From positions 248,001 to 312,000 of the forward strand of contig DIEX01000033.1 of assembly GCA_002418835.1 (NCBI GenBank): a stretch of 64,000 bases of DNA, written 5' to 3'. The position numbers and the translations under genes were made by a program. Below the pieces are notes generated by a model. That model did not search any database. It saw only the letters and a program-made list of their open reading frames with translations, and was not told the DNA's origin. Every line of letters begins with the position of its first letter. The stretch's first letter is position 1. Below are positions 34,124 to 43,412 of the stretch, in pieces. Source of the DNA: Spirochaetia bacterium UBA5763 (GTDB taxonomy: Bacteria > Spirochaetota > UBA4802 > UBA5550).

Positions 34124-34936
34124 CTATGCATCTTTTGTGAGAGATTTCGATGCCCTGTAAGCGAATCTCTTAAGAGCCGGAATTCCCATTGTTGCAGTTG
34201 AAAGGAGAGCGTAAACATCTTTTGTATGCTCAGCTTTTACATGGTCAACCTTAGGAGGATTAACCGGAAGATCATACTTCTCAGGTTTATCCCTGAGTAC
34301 AGTAATTACTCCGAGTCCGCCGTACTGATCAAGGCCGTATATGCTGGCATTTGGATATCCGTCCGCCTTAAGCTCTTTCACACGCTTCTGCGCATAATCA
34401 ATCATCTTATTCCTGTAATCATAAAGAAGGGCTCCTGATGGGCATACTGTTACGCACGCAGGAATCTCCCTTTCATTCTGTGTACAGGCATTACATTTGT
34501 GAGACCTGTCCTTCACTATTATATGCTGACCGGCATCATTTGTATGGTGTTTTTCAGCAATTTCAGGAACATTGTATACACATGCATGTACGCATGCTCC
34601 ACAACCTATACACTTATCCTGATCAATCACTGTCCAGCCGTCCTTTTTGTAAATAGCCTTCTCAGGACAAACTGCCATACAGTTGGCCTCTGCACAGTGA
34701 AAACATTTTTTATGCATAATCGTCCAGATGGGACGTGTTTCATTACTTCTGTCTATGGGGAAGAATATCACATGGTTCCATGTAATGGCAGAAAGTTTAC
34801 CCGGGTTTGTATACTCAGGGCCCGCAAAAAATTCTGTTTTCTCTCCAGGGAGACCGTTCCACTGCTTACAGGCAACCTGACAGCCCCTGCAGCCCTGGCA
34901 TTTTGATGTATCAACTAAAAACGCTTTTTCAGCCAT
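34124..34936 (-). CDS. fdhB: Formate dehydrogenase iron-sulfur (beta) subunit
   Basis: This 270-residue protein carries electrons between the alpha subunit and an acceptor. Four ferredoxin-type cysteine groups are visible (CQGCRGCQVAC, CFHCAEANCMAVC, CIGCGACVHAC, and CNACTQNE with CVTVC). It therefore holds four [4Fe-4S] clusters. Unlike E. coli FdnH, no C-terminal transmembrane helix is present, and no gamma (cytochrome b) gene follows. This resembles the soluble two-subunit periplasmic enzyme of sulfate reducers. It follows the alpha subunit by 11 bases and would be exported as a complex on the alpha subunit's Tat signal. Confidence 0.9.
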   Translation of the reverse strand: MAEKAFLVDTSKCQGCRGCQVACKQWNGLPGEKTEFFAGPEYTNPGKLSAITWNHVIFFPIDRSNETRPIWTIMHKKCFHCAEANCMAVCPEKAIYKKDGWTVIDQDKCIGCGACVHACVYNVPEIAEKHHTNDAGQHIIVKDRSHKCNACTQNEREIPACVTVCPSGALLYDYRNKMIDYAQKRVKELKADGYPNASIYGLDQYGGLGVITVLRDKPEKYDLPVNPPKVDHVKAEHTKDVYALLSTATMGIPALKRFAYRASKSLTKDA

Positions 34937-34947
34937 GATCTACCCCC

Positions 34948-37947
34948 TTACGCCTTCTGAATATTTACCAGAAATGCTTTGAATTCCGGTATTGATGAGT
35001 TAGGATCGCCGACAGACGGGGTAAGTGTGTTACATGAATCACCAGACTCGGCACATCCCTGTCCGAAGTGCCAGATCATACCAACCATCTCAACCATCTT
35101 TCCATCGATCTTGAAAGGCCGAACCCTGTCAGTTACAAGGGCGTAAGAGTCAATCTCCCCCCTGGCTGAACTGATCTTGACCTTGTCACCATTTTTAATT
35201 CCTTTAGCTTTCGCAAGGGAAAGGCTTATTTCGCAGAACATATCAGGAACAAGCTCTGTGAGCCACGGCAGGTTCCTTGTCATAGCGCCAGCCTGCCAGT
35301 GTTCAACGACCCTGTAGCTTGTGCCGATGTACGGGAACCGCGCGGTTGAGCCGATTGTTGATTTCATTGTATCGAGAACTGAAACCGCAGGATTAAGCTG
35401 ACGTGAATTCATCAGGTTCCTTGCCACAGTTTCAAGAGGCTCAAAGTGTTCAGGGAAAGGACCGTCAGCAAGACTCGGAGCAAAAAGTCTCGCAACACCT
35501 TCAGGATTCATAATAAACGGGTTTTTCTGATCCGGCCCTGCTGTTGCACCACCGTCTACAATATCACCCTTCCAGGCGCTTCCTGTCCACTTAACAACCC
35601 ATCTCTTCGGATCCCATGGTTCACCTTTACGGTTAACAGCTGCCCTGTTGTAGATAATCCTTCTGTTAACAGGCCATGTCCATGACCATTCAGGATACAT
35701 ACCGATTTTGTTTGACGCATCTTTAAGGCCGCGCCTTGCCATCATGTTCCCCTCTTCAGTATAGGAACCACTGTATATCCAGCATCCGCATGCAGTGGAA
35801 CCATCAGCAGCAAGCTTCAGGAAGTTCTCCATCTGCTTACCTCTTTTGCCATCCTTACCTACATAGTAGCCGTTGATCTCTTTAGCAACCATATGCGGAT
35901 CAGCTTCATGCTCACCGGCATGTCTGTAGCTCCAGTTGGCCTTTGTTATAGGATCCGGCAGAGCAACCTTTTTGCCGGCTTTCACATCATGCTCATACAT
36001 CTCCTTAATCTTAAGGAAAAGTTCATCAATAAGATCAAGGTCTGATATAGAATTTCCCGGCCCCTGCTGAGCCTTGTATCTCCACTGAGCCCATCTTCCG
36101 GAGTTGGAAACACTACCCTCTTTCTCAACAGAAGAAACCATGGGGAGAAGAAAAACTTCAGTCTTGATAGATGCGGTATTAGCTCCCGGTCTCTTCCAGA
36201 AAACTGATGTATCTGTTTCCCACAGGTCAGCGCAGATCATCCAGTCCAGCTTCTCAATTGCCTTGAGTATAAGATTGGAGTTTGGGCCGCCCACTATGGG
36301 GTTTGTACCCATGAAGATAGCACCCTTATGCTGCCCCTTATACATATCCTCAAACATGGTCATGTATGGAACAGGTTTATGCGCTTTCGGGAGGAGATCA
36401 TAACAGAAGTCATTCTCTTTCTTAGCATTTTCTCCAAACCATGCCTTCAGCATACTCACAAGATATTTAGGCTTATGCTGCCACCAGTTCATACTCATGG
36501 GGTCATTGGTTTTAGGAGTATTATTCTTTATATAAGCTTCAAAATTCACATCCTTTGACGCTAACGGAGCACCAAGATATCCGGGGATAATGTGCCAGAG
36601 CAGAGCATGGTCTGTTGAACCCTGTACATTCGACTCTCCCCTGAGAGCATTGATTCCGCCGCCTGCGAGACCCATGTTCCCCATTAGCATCTGAAGTATA
36701 GAATAGGTACGGATGTTCTGTACACCTATGGTATGCTGTGTAGCACCCATTGCATACATGATTGTTGCTACTTTATCAGGTTTGTGAGTTGAGCAGTAAA
36801 GTTCTGCCACTTTTTTAAAAGATTCAACCGGGCAGCCTGTTATTGCATTCACTTTTTCGAAAGTATATCTTTCAAAGTGTTTTTTCATCAGCTGATAAAC
36901 ACAGTTCGGATCCTTCAGAGATTTGTCTTTCTTTGGAATACCCTTGTCATCAAGCTGATATGTCCACGTATCTTTAGCATATGTCTTCTTTCCGCTGTCA
37001 TAGCCGGAGAATATACCATCATTAAACTTATATGCAGGATTAATCAGATATGCCGCGTTTGTATACTCCACAACATACTCTTTCTGAATAAGGTCATTCT
37101 GAAGAGCATAGTTAATAATGCCGCTCATGAACGCTATATCTGTTCCGGGCCTTATAGGAGCATAAACATCAGCAAGTGATGAAGTCTTTGTAAACCTCGG
37201 ATCAACATTGATCATCTTGCCGCCGCGATCTTTCGCTTCCTGAACATATTTAAATGAAATAGGATGATTCTCTGCTGCGTTACTACCGATTATAAAAACT
37301 ACGTCTGCGTTCCGGATATCAATCCAGTGATTTGTCATCGCTCCGCGACCGAATGTAGCCCCCAAACTGGCGACTGTTGAGCTGTGTCAAATCCGGGCCT
37401 GGTGTTCCAGATACGTTAAACCGATGAGACGCGCAAATTTGGACCATACGTAACACTCTTCATTATCAAGAGCGGCACCGCCTAATCCGACAATACCGGC
37501 TGTACGGTTAACAGTTACGTTGTTCTCTTTTTCGATGAAGGTTTTATCCCTTGCATCCTTGATTCTTTCAGCCATCATCTCAAAGGCTTTTTCCCATGAG
37601 ATCTCTTCCCACTGGGTTCCCCCCGGTCTTCTGTACTGAACCTTGTCAAGTCTTCTCTTGATCGGGTTAGATGCTATCTGGTAAAGAGCCGCACCTTTCG
37701 CGCAGAGACTCCCTTTATTGATAGGATGTTCCGGATCACCTTCGATGTTTACGACTTTTCCATTACGGGCGGAAACGATGAGACCGCAACCTACACCGCA
37801 ATATGGACAGATTGTTGAACTCTCTTTGGTACCTTTCAGCTTGTCCGGCAAAGGCTTGCAACCGGTCAGAAAGGATGTCCCTCCAAGAAAAGCCCCGGCT
37901 GCTGTCGCACCTGACAGCTTGAGGAAATTTCTTCTGGTAACAGGCAT
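34948..37947 (-). CDS. fdhA: Selenocysteine-containing, Tat-exported formate dehydrogenase alpha subunit
   Basis: This 999-residue enzyme oxidises formate to CO2 at a Mo or W bis-pterin centre with a selenocysteine ligand. The N-terminus MPVTRRNFLKLSG is a Tat signal. The [4Fe-4S] cysteines are at 47, 50, 54 and 82 (CPYCGVGC, LCAKG). An in-frame TGA at 37387-37389 falls in the context HQARI-TGA-HSSTVASLGA, matching the Sec site of E. coli FdnG (HGPTVAS). Reading continues in the same frame as FGRGAMTNHW. I treat the two apparent open frames (37387-37947 and 34948-37365) as one gene. SelA, SelB and tRNA-Sec are in the window. Confidence 0.95.
37346..37389 (-). promoter_or_regulatory. Candidate SECIS element and UGA (Sec) codon
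   Basis: The UGA is followed within 40 bases by a foldable segment. About 15 bases after the UGA, CGCC pairs weakly with GGGG across a UUU-containing loop (AGTTT). Bacterial SECIS hairpins sit in the same place and hold a GU or GGU loop. The hairpin looks weaker than E. coli fdhF, so it is only a candidate. Confidence 0.5.
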
Positions 37948-38067
37948 AAAGATCCTCCTGGATAGTTTTATATATGTAATTTGTTTGCTTATTTAGTTTT
38001 TGATAATAACCGGCTAAAGTTACCCGAAATTATAGTTCGAGCAAAAAAAAATTATCAGCTTTAATTT

Positions 38068-38130
38068 TTATGTCAAATTAATTATTATTTTTTTATACAC
38101 AATGATAACTTATGTCAATTTTGGCATAAT
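38068..38130 (-). promoter_or_regulatory. Direct repeats of TTGACATAA upstream of fdhA
   Basis: TTGACATAA occurs on the minus strand at 38068-38076 and 38110-38118, 42 bases (four helical turns) apart. Each includes a consensus -35 hexamer, but no good -10 at 16-18 bases was found. The second is half of a near palindrome, TTATGTCA-N4-TGGCATAA. They may be promoter elements or regulator sites for fdhAB. Confidence 0.4.
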
Positions 38131-38192
38131 AAAAACTTTTCCCTGATTGACAAAAGAATAATTACAGATGACAAATCAGGAAGGAGGCGCTA

Positions 38193-38747
38193 ATGGAACT
38201 GAAAAAAACATGGAATCAGGATTCTTACCTTAAAGCTCTCCGTTTCGCGGCAGAAGCGCATAACGGGCAGAAAGTCCCGGGTACTGATCTCCCTTATCTT
38301 ATGCATGTGGCTGCTGTAACAATGGAGATCACTGCAGTTATAAGTATAGAGGGCCTGCGGGAGCCTGATCTTGCAGTTCAATGCGCTCTGCTTCATGATA
38401 TAATAGAAGATACTGATGTTACAGGCTATGACATAAGCCTGCTTTTCGGCCCTAAAGTTGCTGCGGGAGTTGACGCTCTCACAAAAAACAGATGCCTGGC
38501 AAAAGATGTACAAATAAGAGACTCTATTATAAGGATACAAAAAATGCCGCGTGAGATTGCCGTGGTTAAACTTGCCGACAGGATTACAAATCTTCAGCCT
38601 CCCCCTGCCCACTGGGATGAAAACAGAATAAAACACTACAGGAGAGATTCCGGAATAATCCTTGAACACTTAGGCAGTTCCAGCCCGTATCTTGCTGAGA
38701 GGATGAGATTCAAACTCGCGGGTTACGGCTCAGGCTCAACTACCTGA
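38193..38747 (+). CDS. HD-domain hydrolase, SpoT/MESH1-like
   Basis: This 184-residue protein resembles the stand-alone (p)ppGpp hydrolase domain of RelA/SpoT. The motifs are AHNGQKVPGTDLPYLMH near residues 27-43, the HD pair in ALLHDIIEDTDVT near residue 70, and VKLADRITNLQ near residue 130. There is no synthetase or TGS domain. It would cleave (p)ppGpp or another nucleotide, with Mn as cofactor. An AGGAGG-type site precedes the ATG. Its end overlaps the converging permease gene by 25 bases. Confidence 0.8.
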   Translation: MELKKTWNQDSYLKALRFAAEAHNGQKVPGTDLPYLMHVAAVTMEITAVISIEGLREPDLAVQCALLHDIIEDTDVTGYDISLLFGPKVAAGVDALTKNRCLAKDVQIRDSIIRIQKMPREIAVVKLADRITNLQPPPAHWDENRIKHYRRDSGIILEHLGSSSPYLAERMRFKLAGYGSGSTT

Positions 38748-39829
38748 TCTCCGCATTCCATCTTTTTAGACTCATATTCATCCAGTATCTTATAGATCTC
38801 CCAGAAAGAGTAATATAGGGAGAGAATAATGGGTCCTATAATTACCCCGGGAAGATTAAAGGCCTGTATACTCCCGAGAAGAAGAAAAAAGAAGAGAAGA
38901 GGATGAAAGCTCAGCTTCTTTCCGAAAGCTTTAGGTTTTACCAGGTTTTCGAGAAAGAGGTACCAGAAAAGGCACCAGCAGGCAATAAACACGGCCATCC
39001 CCGGCTGACCTGTATAATAGAGATATAACGATGCGGGTAACCAGATGAGGGTTGTTCCAATTACCGGTATAAGCGACAGTATTGCAGCGATTGTACCCCA
39101 GAGAAGAGGCATGCTGTTGCCGGAGATATAAAGTCCCATGCCCACCATAAAACCCTGGAGACACATTATCAGAAGATTTCCAAGCATCAGTACATATATT
39201 ACCTCTTTAAGACGCTCGACAACATCCATTTCCATATCCTTCGGCAACGGGAGAACTCTGTACACAGCCCCCTCAAAATTATATGCATCTTTCAGAAGGA
39301 AAAAAAGTATGAGCATCATAAGAAAAAAATTAATGGTGAATTTAAGCGGAAAGGATATTATTTCAGTTATGCTTTCAAAAAACGACATGGATGTACTTTT
39401 AACATAAGTAACAATCCTCTCCCCCATTTCAACTTTGCTTATCCCTAAAAAGGAGAGCCCCTTTTCAACAAGAGGGTGATTGCCCACATCTTTCAGAAAA
39501 TCATGTGTTATTGTAAAATGAAGGCTGTTGTATAACTGAAACGCCTGTTCCGAGAGAAGAACCAGCATGTACATCACAGGTATAATTACAATACCCATAA
39601 GCAGGAGAATCATAATGGTTGAGCTCAGTATTCTTTTTTTCACCAGGGCCAGCAGCCTGTCATGGAGCGGCCTCAATGTTACATAAAATAAAAGCGAATA
39701 GAGAAATATCCAGATGTAAAACCTGAAAATATAGAGAAGAAAAAGTATTATAAATCCGAAAAGAACCCGGAAATATAATTTCATCATTCTGTTCTGCTGA
39801 AGCTGTTTATATGAGTTGTTATTAATCAT
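38723..39829 (-). CDS. AI-2E family (PerM-like) permease
   Basis: This 368-residue inner-membrane protein has about seven to eight hydrophobic segments in the order typical of the AI-2E transporter family. The C-terminal signature GTTLIWLPASLYLYYTGQ and later PGVIIGPIILSLYY are visible. Members export or take up varied small molecules, including the AI-2 signal (TqsA) and Na+/H+ antiport. The substrate is unknown. It is 117 bases downstream of a 54-residue ORF, with a hairpin in between. Confidence 0.85.
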   Translation of the reverse strand: MINNNSYKQLQQNRMMKLYFRVLFGFIILFLLYIFRFYIWIFLYSLLFYVTLRPLHDRLLALVKKRILSSTIMILLLMGIVIIPVMYMLVLLSEQAFQLYNSLHFTITHDFLKDVGNHPLVEKGLSFLGISKVEMGERIVTYVKSTSMSFFESITEIISFPLKFTINFFLMMLILFFLLKDAYNFEGAVYRVLPLPKDMEMDVVERLKEVIYVLMLGNLLIMCLQGFMVGMGLYISGNSMPLLWGTIAAILSLIPVIGTTLIWLPASLYLYYTGQPGMAVFIACWCLFWYLFLENLVKPKAFGKKLSFHPLLFFFLLLGSIQAFNLPGVIIGPIILSLYYSFWEIYKILDEYESKKMECGDQVVEPEP

Positions 39830-39845
39830 TGGCGGCCGATTTAAT

Positions 39846-39896
39846 CGGTGTCATGAAAAGATTTCAGTTATTCACTTTTTTCTTTTCATGACACCG
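39846..39896. repeat. Perfect 16-base inverted repeat with 19-base loop
   Basis: CGGTGTCATGAAAAGA (39846-39861) and its exact reverse complement (39881-39896) flank a 19-base loop. It lies between the small ORF and the permease gene. No T-run follows on either strand, so a terminator role is uncertain. Confidence 0.6.
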
Positions 39897-39945
39897 CATT
39901 TTTAATTATACCCGCAGGCGCTTACGCGCTAGCCAAACTCCCTTA

Positions 39946-40110
39946 TCACTTGGTAAGATAGTGAGATAGATCAGTGGCAAGTTTTGAAATTGCGTGATCA
40001 AGATATGATTCATCAGAGATCCGTCTTTTCAGAGCATCAATTTTTTCCTGATCTCCTGAAATTTTACCCTGTCTTATCTCACGATCCTCCATTTTCATGA
40101 GATTACTCAT
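39946..40110 (-). CDS. Small 54-residue protein of unknown function
   Basis: A minus-strand frame encodes 54 residues, beginning MSNLMKMEDREIRQGKISG and ending LATDLSHYLTK. A strong GGAGG lies 6 bases before the ATG, which is the main reason to believe it. It is charged, soluble and probably helical. The segment KIDALKRRI followed by AISKLA loosely recalls the C-terminus of the anti-sigma factor FlgM, but the protein is too short for confidence. The upstream sequence 40111-40446 holds the possible promoter at 40344-40371 on the opposite strand and otherwise nothing I can support. Confidence 0.55.
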   Translation of the reverse strand: MSNLMKMEDREIRQGKISGDQEKIDALKRRISDESYLDHAISKLATDLSHYLTK

Positions 40111-40343
40111 AGAAAACCTCCGCGGCCCTCCGCTCCTCCCTGAGCAGATTTACCGGCCTCAATGTTTAATCGACAGCATTTATAATTTAATAAATAACTT
40201 TTCCCTTTTCAAGGGGCTAATTATGTTATTATTTTTAGTGAATTTTACTATACAATAAATTTGTAATTTACATATAATTTATAGCTTTTCCGGTAAAGAC
40301 TCTGTTTTACCTGTTCATCCATCAGTTTTTCACTATTTTTAAA

Positions 40344-40371
40344 TTGACTCTATATTTTCATGCCATATTTA
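40344..40371 (+). promoter_or_regulatory. Possible promoter for the AOR-aldolase operon
   Basis: TTGACT (40344-40349), a 16-base spacer and TATTTA (40366-40371) precede the ATG at 40447 by about 75 bases. Confidence 0.4.
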
Positions 40372-40446
40372 TTACAGGAAAATTTTGTGACGCATATAAT
40401 ATATTAAACCTCAATATACAGCAATCAGGACAGTATAATTATAAAG

Positions 40447-42207
40447 ATGGATCAGAAATACGGATGGACCGGCCGCATTCTTAAAATTGACCTCAGTAAT
40501 AAAAGTTATGAAATTATAAAACCTGAATCAGACATTTATAAAAAATATATAGGGGGGAGAGGTCTTGCAGGCCACTATCTCCGCCCGTTCTGCCATCTTA
40601 CCTGGGATTCACCCGAAATGCCTCTCCTCTTTTTTACAGGGCCGCTGACTGACACAGCATCACCATCTTCAGGGATGATGTCAGTGGTCTCCATCTCTCC
40701 CCTTACTGGTACTGTGGGGCACACATATGCAGGGGGAAATTTCGGTACGGAATTAAAACGCGCCGGGTGGGACGGAATAATAATCACAGGAATATCCGAC
40801 AATCTCTGCGGGATCAATATCCATGATACCCGTGTTGAATTTTCCGGAGCAGAGAGCCTGCAAGACAAAACAGTCTCCGCCATATTCAGATCGCTCCCGG
40901 ATGAAGGGGGAGCGGCAGCAACAGGCCCGGCAGCGGAAAACGGTGTGCTCTTCTCTTCCATCGGCTTTACCGGGGATTACTCACCTGGAAGATGCGGGCT
41001 TGGCCTTGTTATGCATGCCAAAGCAGTGAAATTCATTCATGTAAAAGGTTCCGGCTCAACTGCTGTTTATAACAGTGAAGAGCTCGTTTCAGCAAGAGGG
41101 GATATTCTTAGACTGGTCTCTGCTTCCCCGGCACTTATGGGGGAACCTGGATTCTCAGAATTCGGCACAGGTGCATTATACGATCTGATTCACAGCAGAA
41201 GGATGATGCCAACTGACAATTTCCGCAGCACACGTTTTCAGGATGCGGGGATACTCAACGCGTGGCATTATAAAAATAAATTCAACCCTGTAAAGGCAGG
41301 GTGCAGCGGCTGTCATATTTTATGCCGGAAAATGAGTGAAGACGGAAGAGCTGTTCCTGAGTACGAAACAATGTCGCATTTTACAGCCCTTATCGGAAAC
41401 AGCAGCATAGATATTGTAATGGAGGCAAACAGGATATGTATTGAAGCCGGCATGGACCCCATAAGCGCTGCATCTTCTATTGCCTGTTATATGGAAATTA
41501 ATAATCTTATCATGGTCGGTGCAGATCTGATCAGGCTTCTTACTGACATTGCATATTCTAAAGAGGACGGGAATCTCCTGAAGCTGGGTTCAAAAAAAAC
41601 TGCTGAAATACTGGGGAGACCTGAAGCATCAATATCTGTAAAGGGACTTGAACTTCCGGCTTATGATCCACGGGGGGCCTACGGGCTCTCTTTATCCTTC
41701 GCAACATCAACACACGGAGGATGCCATCTACAGGCTTATGCTGTTTCACACGAAATACTCCGGAAACCGGCAGTAACAGACAGGTTTACCTTCACCGGTA
41801 AAGCCCGTATAATCAAGCTTGCTGAAGATCTTAATGCAGTCCTTGATTCCCTCACTGTATGCAGGTTTATCTTCATAGCTGCAACAATTGAGGAATATGC
41901 GAAGGTTTTTCATGCTGTAACAGGTTCTGGTTTATCCGGTCAGGAACTCCTCATGGCGGGTGAGCGGATTTTTTACAATGAACGGCTGATAAACCGGATT
42001 CGCGGATTCAGTGCATCTGATGACGATCTCCCTTCCAGATTTTTCAGTGAATCCGGAAGTTCCGGAGATGGTATAACAATTCCCCCTGTCCCAAGAGATG
42101 AATTTCTTGATGCCCGCGCGAGGTATTACAGAATAAGGGGACTGGACTCAGAGGGCCGCCCGGTCAGAGAAAAATGTATTGAACTGGGGCTTGAATGCAC
42201 AGACTGA
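40447..42207 (+). CDS. Aldehyde:ferredoxin oxidoreductase family protein
   Basis: This 586-residue enzyme belongs to the AOR family, which oxidises aldehydes to acids with a bis-pterin tungsten (or molybdenum) cofactor and a [4Fe-4S] cluster. The N-terminal domain begins YGWTGRILKIDLSNKSYEI, and the cofactor segment YIGGRGLAGHYL is present. The cluster motif CSGCHILC is near residue 286, and the fourth ligand is probably in SLTVCRF. Length is normal (about 600-620 in archaea). The 3' end overlaps the aldolase-like gene by 13 bases, so the two are translationally coupled. The substrate aldehyde is unknown. Confidence 0.9.
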   Translation: MDQKYGWTGRILKIDLSNKSYEIIKPESDIYKKYIGGRGLAGHYLRPFCHLTWDSPEMPLLFFTGPLTDTASPSSGMMSVVSISPLTGTVGHTYAGGNFGTELKRAGWDGIIITGISDNLCGINIHDTRVEFSGAESLQDKTVSAIFRSLPDEGGAAATGPAAENGVLFSSIGFTGDYSPGRCGLGLVMHAKAVKFIHVKGSGSTAVYNSEELVSARGDILRLVSASPALMGEPGFSEFGTGALYDLIHSRRMMPTDNFRSTRFQDAGILNAWHYKNKFNPVKAGCSGCHILCRKMSEDGRAVPEYETMSHFTALIGNSSIDIVMEANRICIEAGMDPISAASSIACYMEINNLIMVGADLIRLLTDIAYSKEDGNLLKLGSKKTAEILGRPEASISVKGLELPAYDPRGAYGLSLSFATSTHGGCHLQAYAVSHEILRKPAVTDRFTFTGKARIIKLAEDLNAVLDSLTVCRFIFIAATIEEYAKVFHAVTGSGLSGQELLMAGERIFYNERLINRIRGFSASDDDLPSRFFSESGSSGDGITIPPVPRDEFLDARARYYRIRGLDSEGRPVREKCIELGLECTD

Positions 42208-43367
42208 TAGATAAATACTCACGCAAAATGGTTTCACAGAAAATATGTGCTGAAGGTGACCCCGTATTCGGAGTATTGGATGATGCTACCATCTGGAATT
42301 CCAGCGCAGATGAGATCGAAATACTCGGCAGGGTAATGCGCGGGCTCAGCATTAACAGCATCCTGTTCTCCCCTGCTGCCGAACCTTACAGTTCCATCAT
42401 TGATTACCTTGCGGAATTCAGCACTGATATTAACGGACAGATACGGCCTGACGACACTGAGACGCGGACATTCCTCCATAACATTCCTGTTGTAAAAACC
42501 TTTACTGCAGATGAGATACTTTCAGGCCTGAAAAAGCGTAAGGGAGTTATAATACCGGGGCATGGTATTGTTACATACGGAACAGTAAGCCCGGAGCAGG
42601 CTTTTGTTACATTCAGCTCCATCTGCTTTTCAACCTTTGTAAAATTTATGGCTGACTACTATTATCACGCCATGGGAATTATTCCGATGAAGGGCAACCC
42701 TGAACCGGTTTTTAAAAAAGCTGTCCAATGGTACAGGGATTCTCTTTCCTCCGCAACAAACTCTCCATCAATTAAAGCGCCTTTCGATTCAGTGGAGGAT
42801 GTCATTCAGGCTATTATTGAGGCAGGGAGGCTTACTGTTGAGTCAGGGATGGTTGATTCTTTTTTCGGAAATATCTCTGTGAAATACGGGAACACTATCT
42901 ATATCAGTCAGACAGGGAGTTCCCTGGATGAACTGGCCGGATGCATAGATCCCTGCCCCCTGGATAACAGCACCACCAATGCAATCACTGCATCAAGTGA
43001 ATTCTCCGCGCATAAATCTTTATACAACCTGACTGAAAGAAAAAGTATACTGCACGGGCACCCGAAATTTTCAGTTATAATGTCTATGTTATGCGATGAT
43101 ATACCATGTGTAAACAGGGGTCAATGTCATATAAAATGTTCCCGCAAAAGACACATTGAAGATATTCCTGTTGTTCCGGGTGAGATCGGTGCAGGGCCGG
43201 ATTCTCTTTCGTGCACAATGCCCTCTGCAATGAAAGGGAGGGGCGTCATTGTCTGGGGACACGGCCTCTTTACTGCTGGAGCAGAAGATTTCACTGATGC
43301 CTTTAAAAATCTTGTAGATATAGAGAACATGTGTTTTGAAAAATATCTCTCTCTCGTTGAGAAATAA
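42195..43367 (+). CDS. Two-domain class II aldolase/adducin-like protein with cysteine cluster
   Basis: The 390 residues contain two aldolase-like halves. In the second half the zinc-site residues are complete: SSEFSAHKSLY (Glu), ILHGHPKF (His-x-His near residue 287) and VWGHGLF (His near 355). The first half is degenerate and keeps only a GHGIVTYG-type segment near residue 122. A cysteine cluster, CDDIPCVNRGQCHIKC (spacing 4-5-3), near residues 299-314 is not usual for the family and could bind zinc or Fe-S. The ATG has GGGG 5 bases upstream. An aldol cleavage could supply an aldehyde to the coupled AOR. Confidence 0.8.
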   Translation: MHRLIDKYSRKMVSQKICAEGDPVFGVLDDATIWNSSADEIEILGRVMRGLSINSILFSPAAEPYSSIIDYLAEFSTDINGQIRPDDTETRTFLHNIPVVKTFTADEILSGLKKRKGVIIPGHGIVTYGTVSPEQAFVTFSSICFSTFVKFMADYYYHAMGIIPMKGNPEPVFKKAVQWYRDSLSSATNSPSIKAPFDSVEDVIQAIIEAGRLTVESGMVDSFFGNISVKYGNTIYISQTGSSLDELAGCIDPCPLDNSTTNAITASSEFSAHKSLYNLTERKSILHGHPKFSVIMSMLCDDIPCVNRGQCHIKCSRKRHIEDIPVVPGEIGAGPDSLSCTMPSAMKGRGVIVWGHGLFTAGAEDFTDAFKNLVDIENMCFEKYLSLVEK

Positions 43368-43412
43368 AAAAACTCACCTGCGTCTGTTTCTGTTATATCA
43401 TCATCAGATGTT

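Noticed and set aside
34948..37389. Formate dehydrogenase looks split by a stop codon into two proteins (pseudogene or frameshift)
   Set aside because: The stop is an in-frame TGA at the exact position of the E. coli FdnG selenocysteine, the frame continues unchanged, and SelA, SelB and tRNA-Sec are present.
38190..38669. Minus-strand frame of 159 residues opposite the HD hydrolase
   Set aside because: It is a shadow of the clear SpoT-like gene on the plus strand, which has motifs and a good start.
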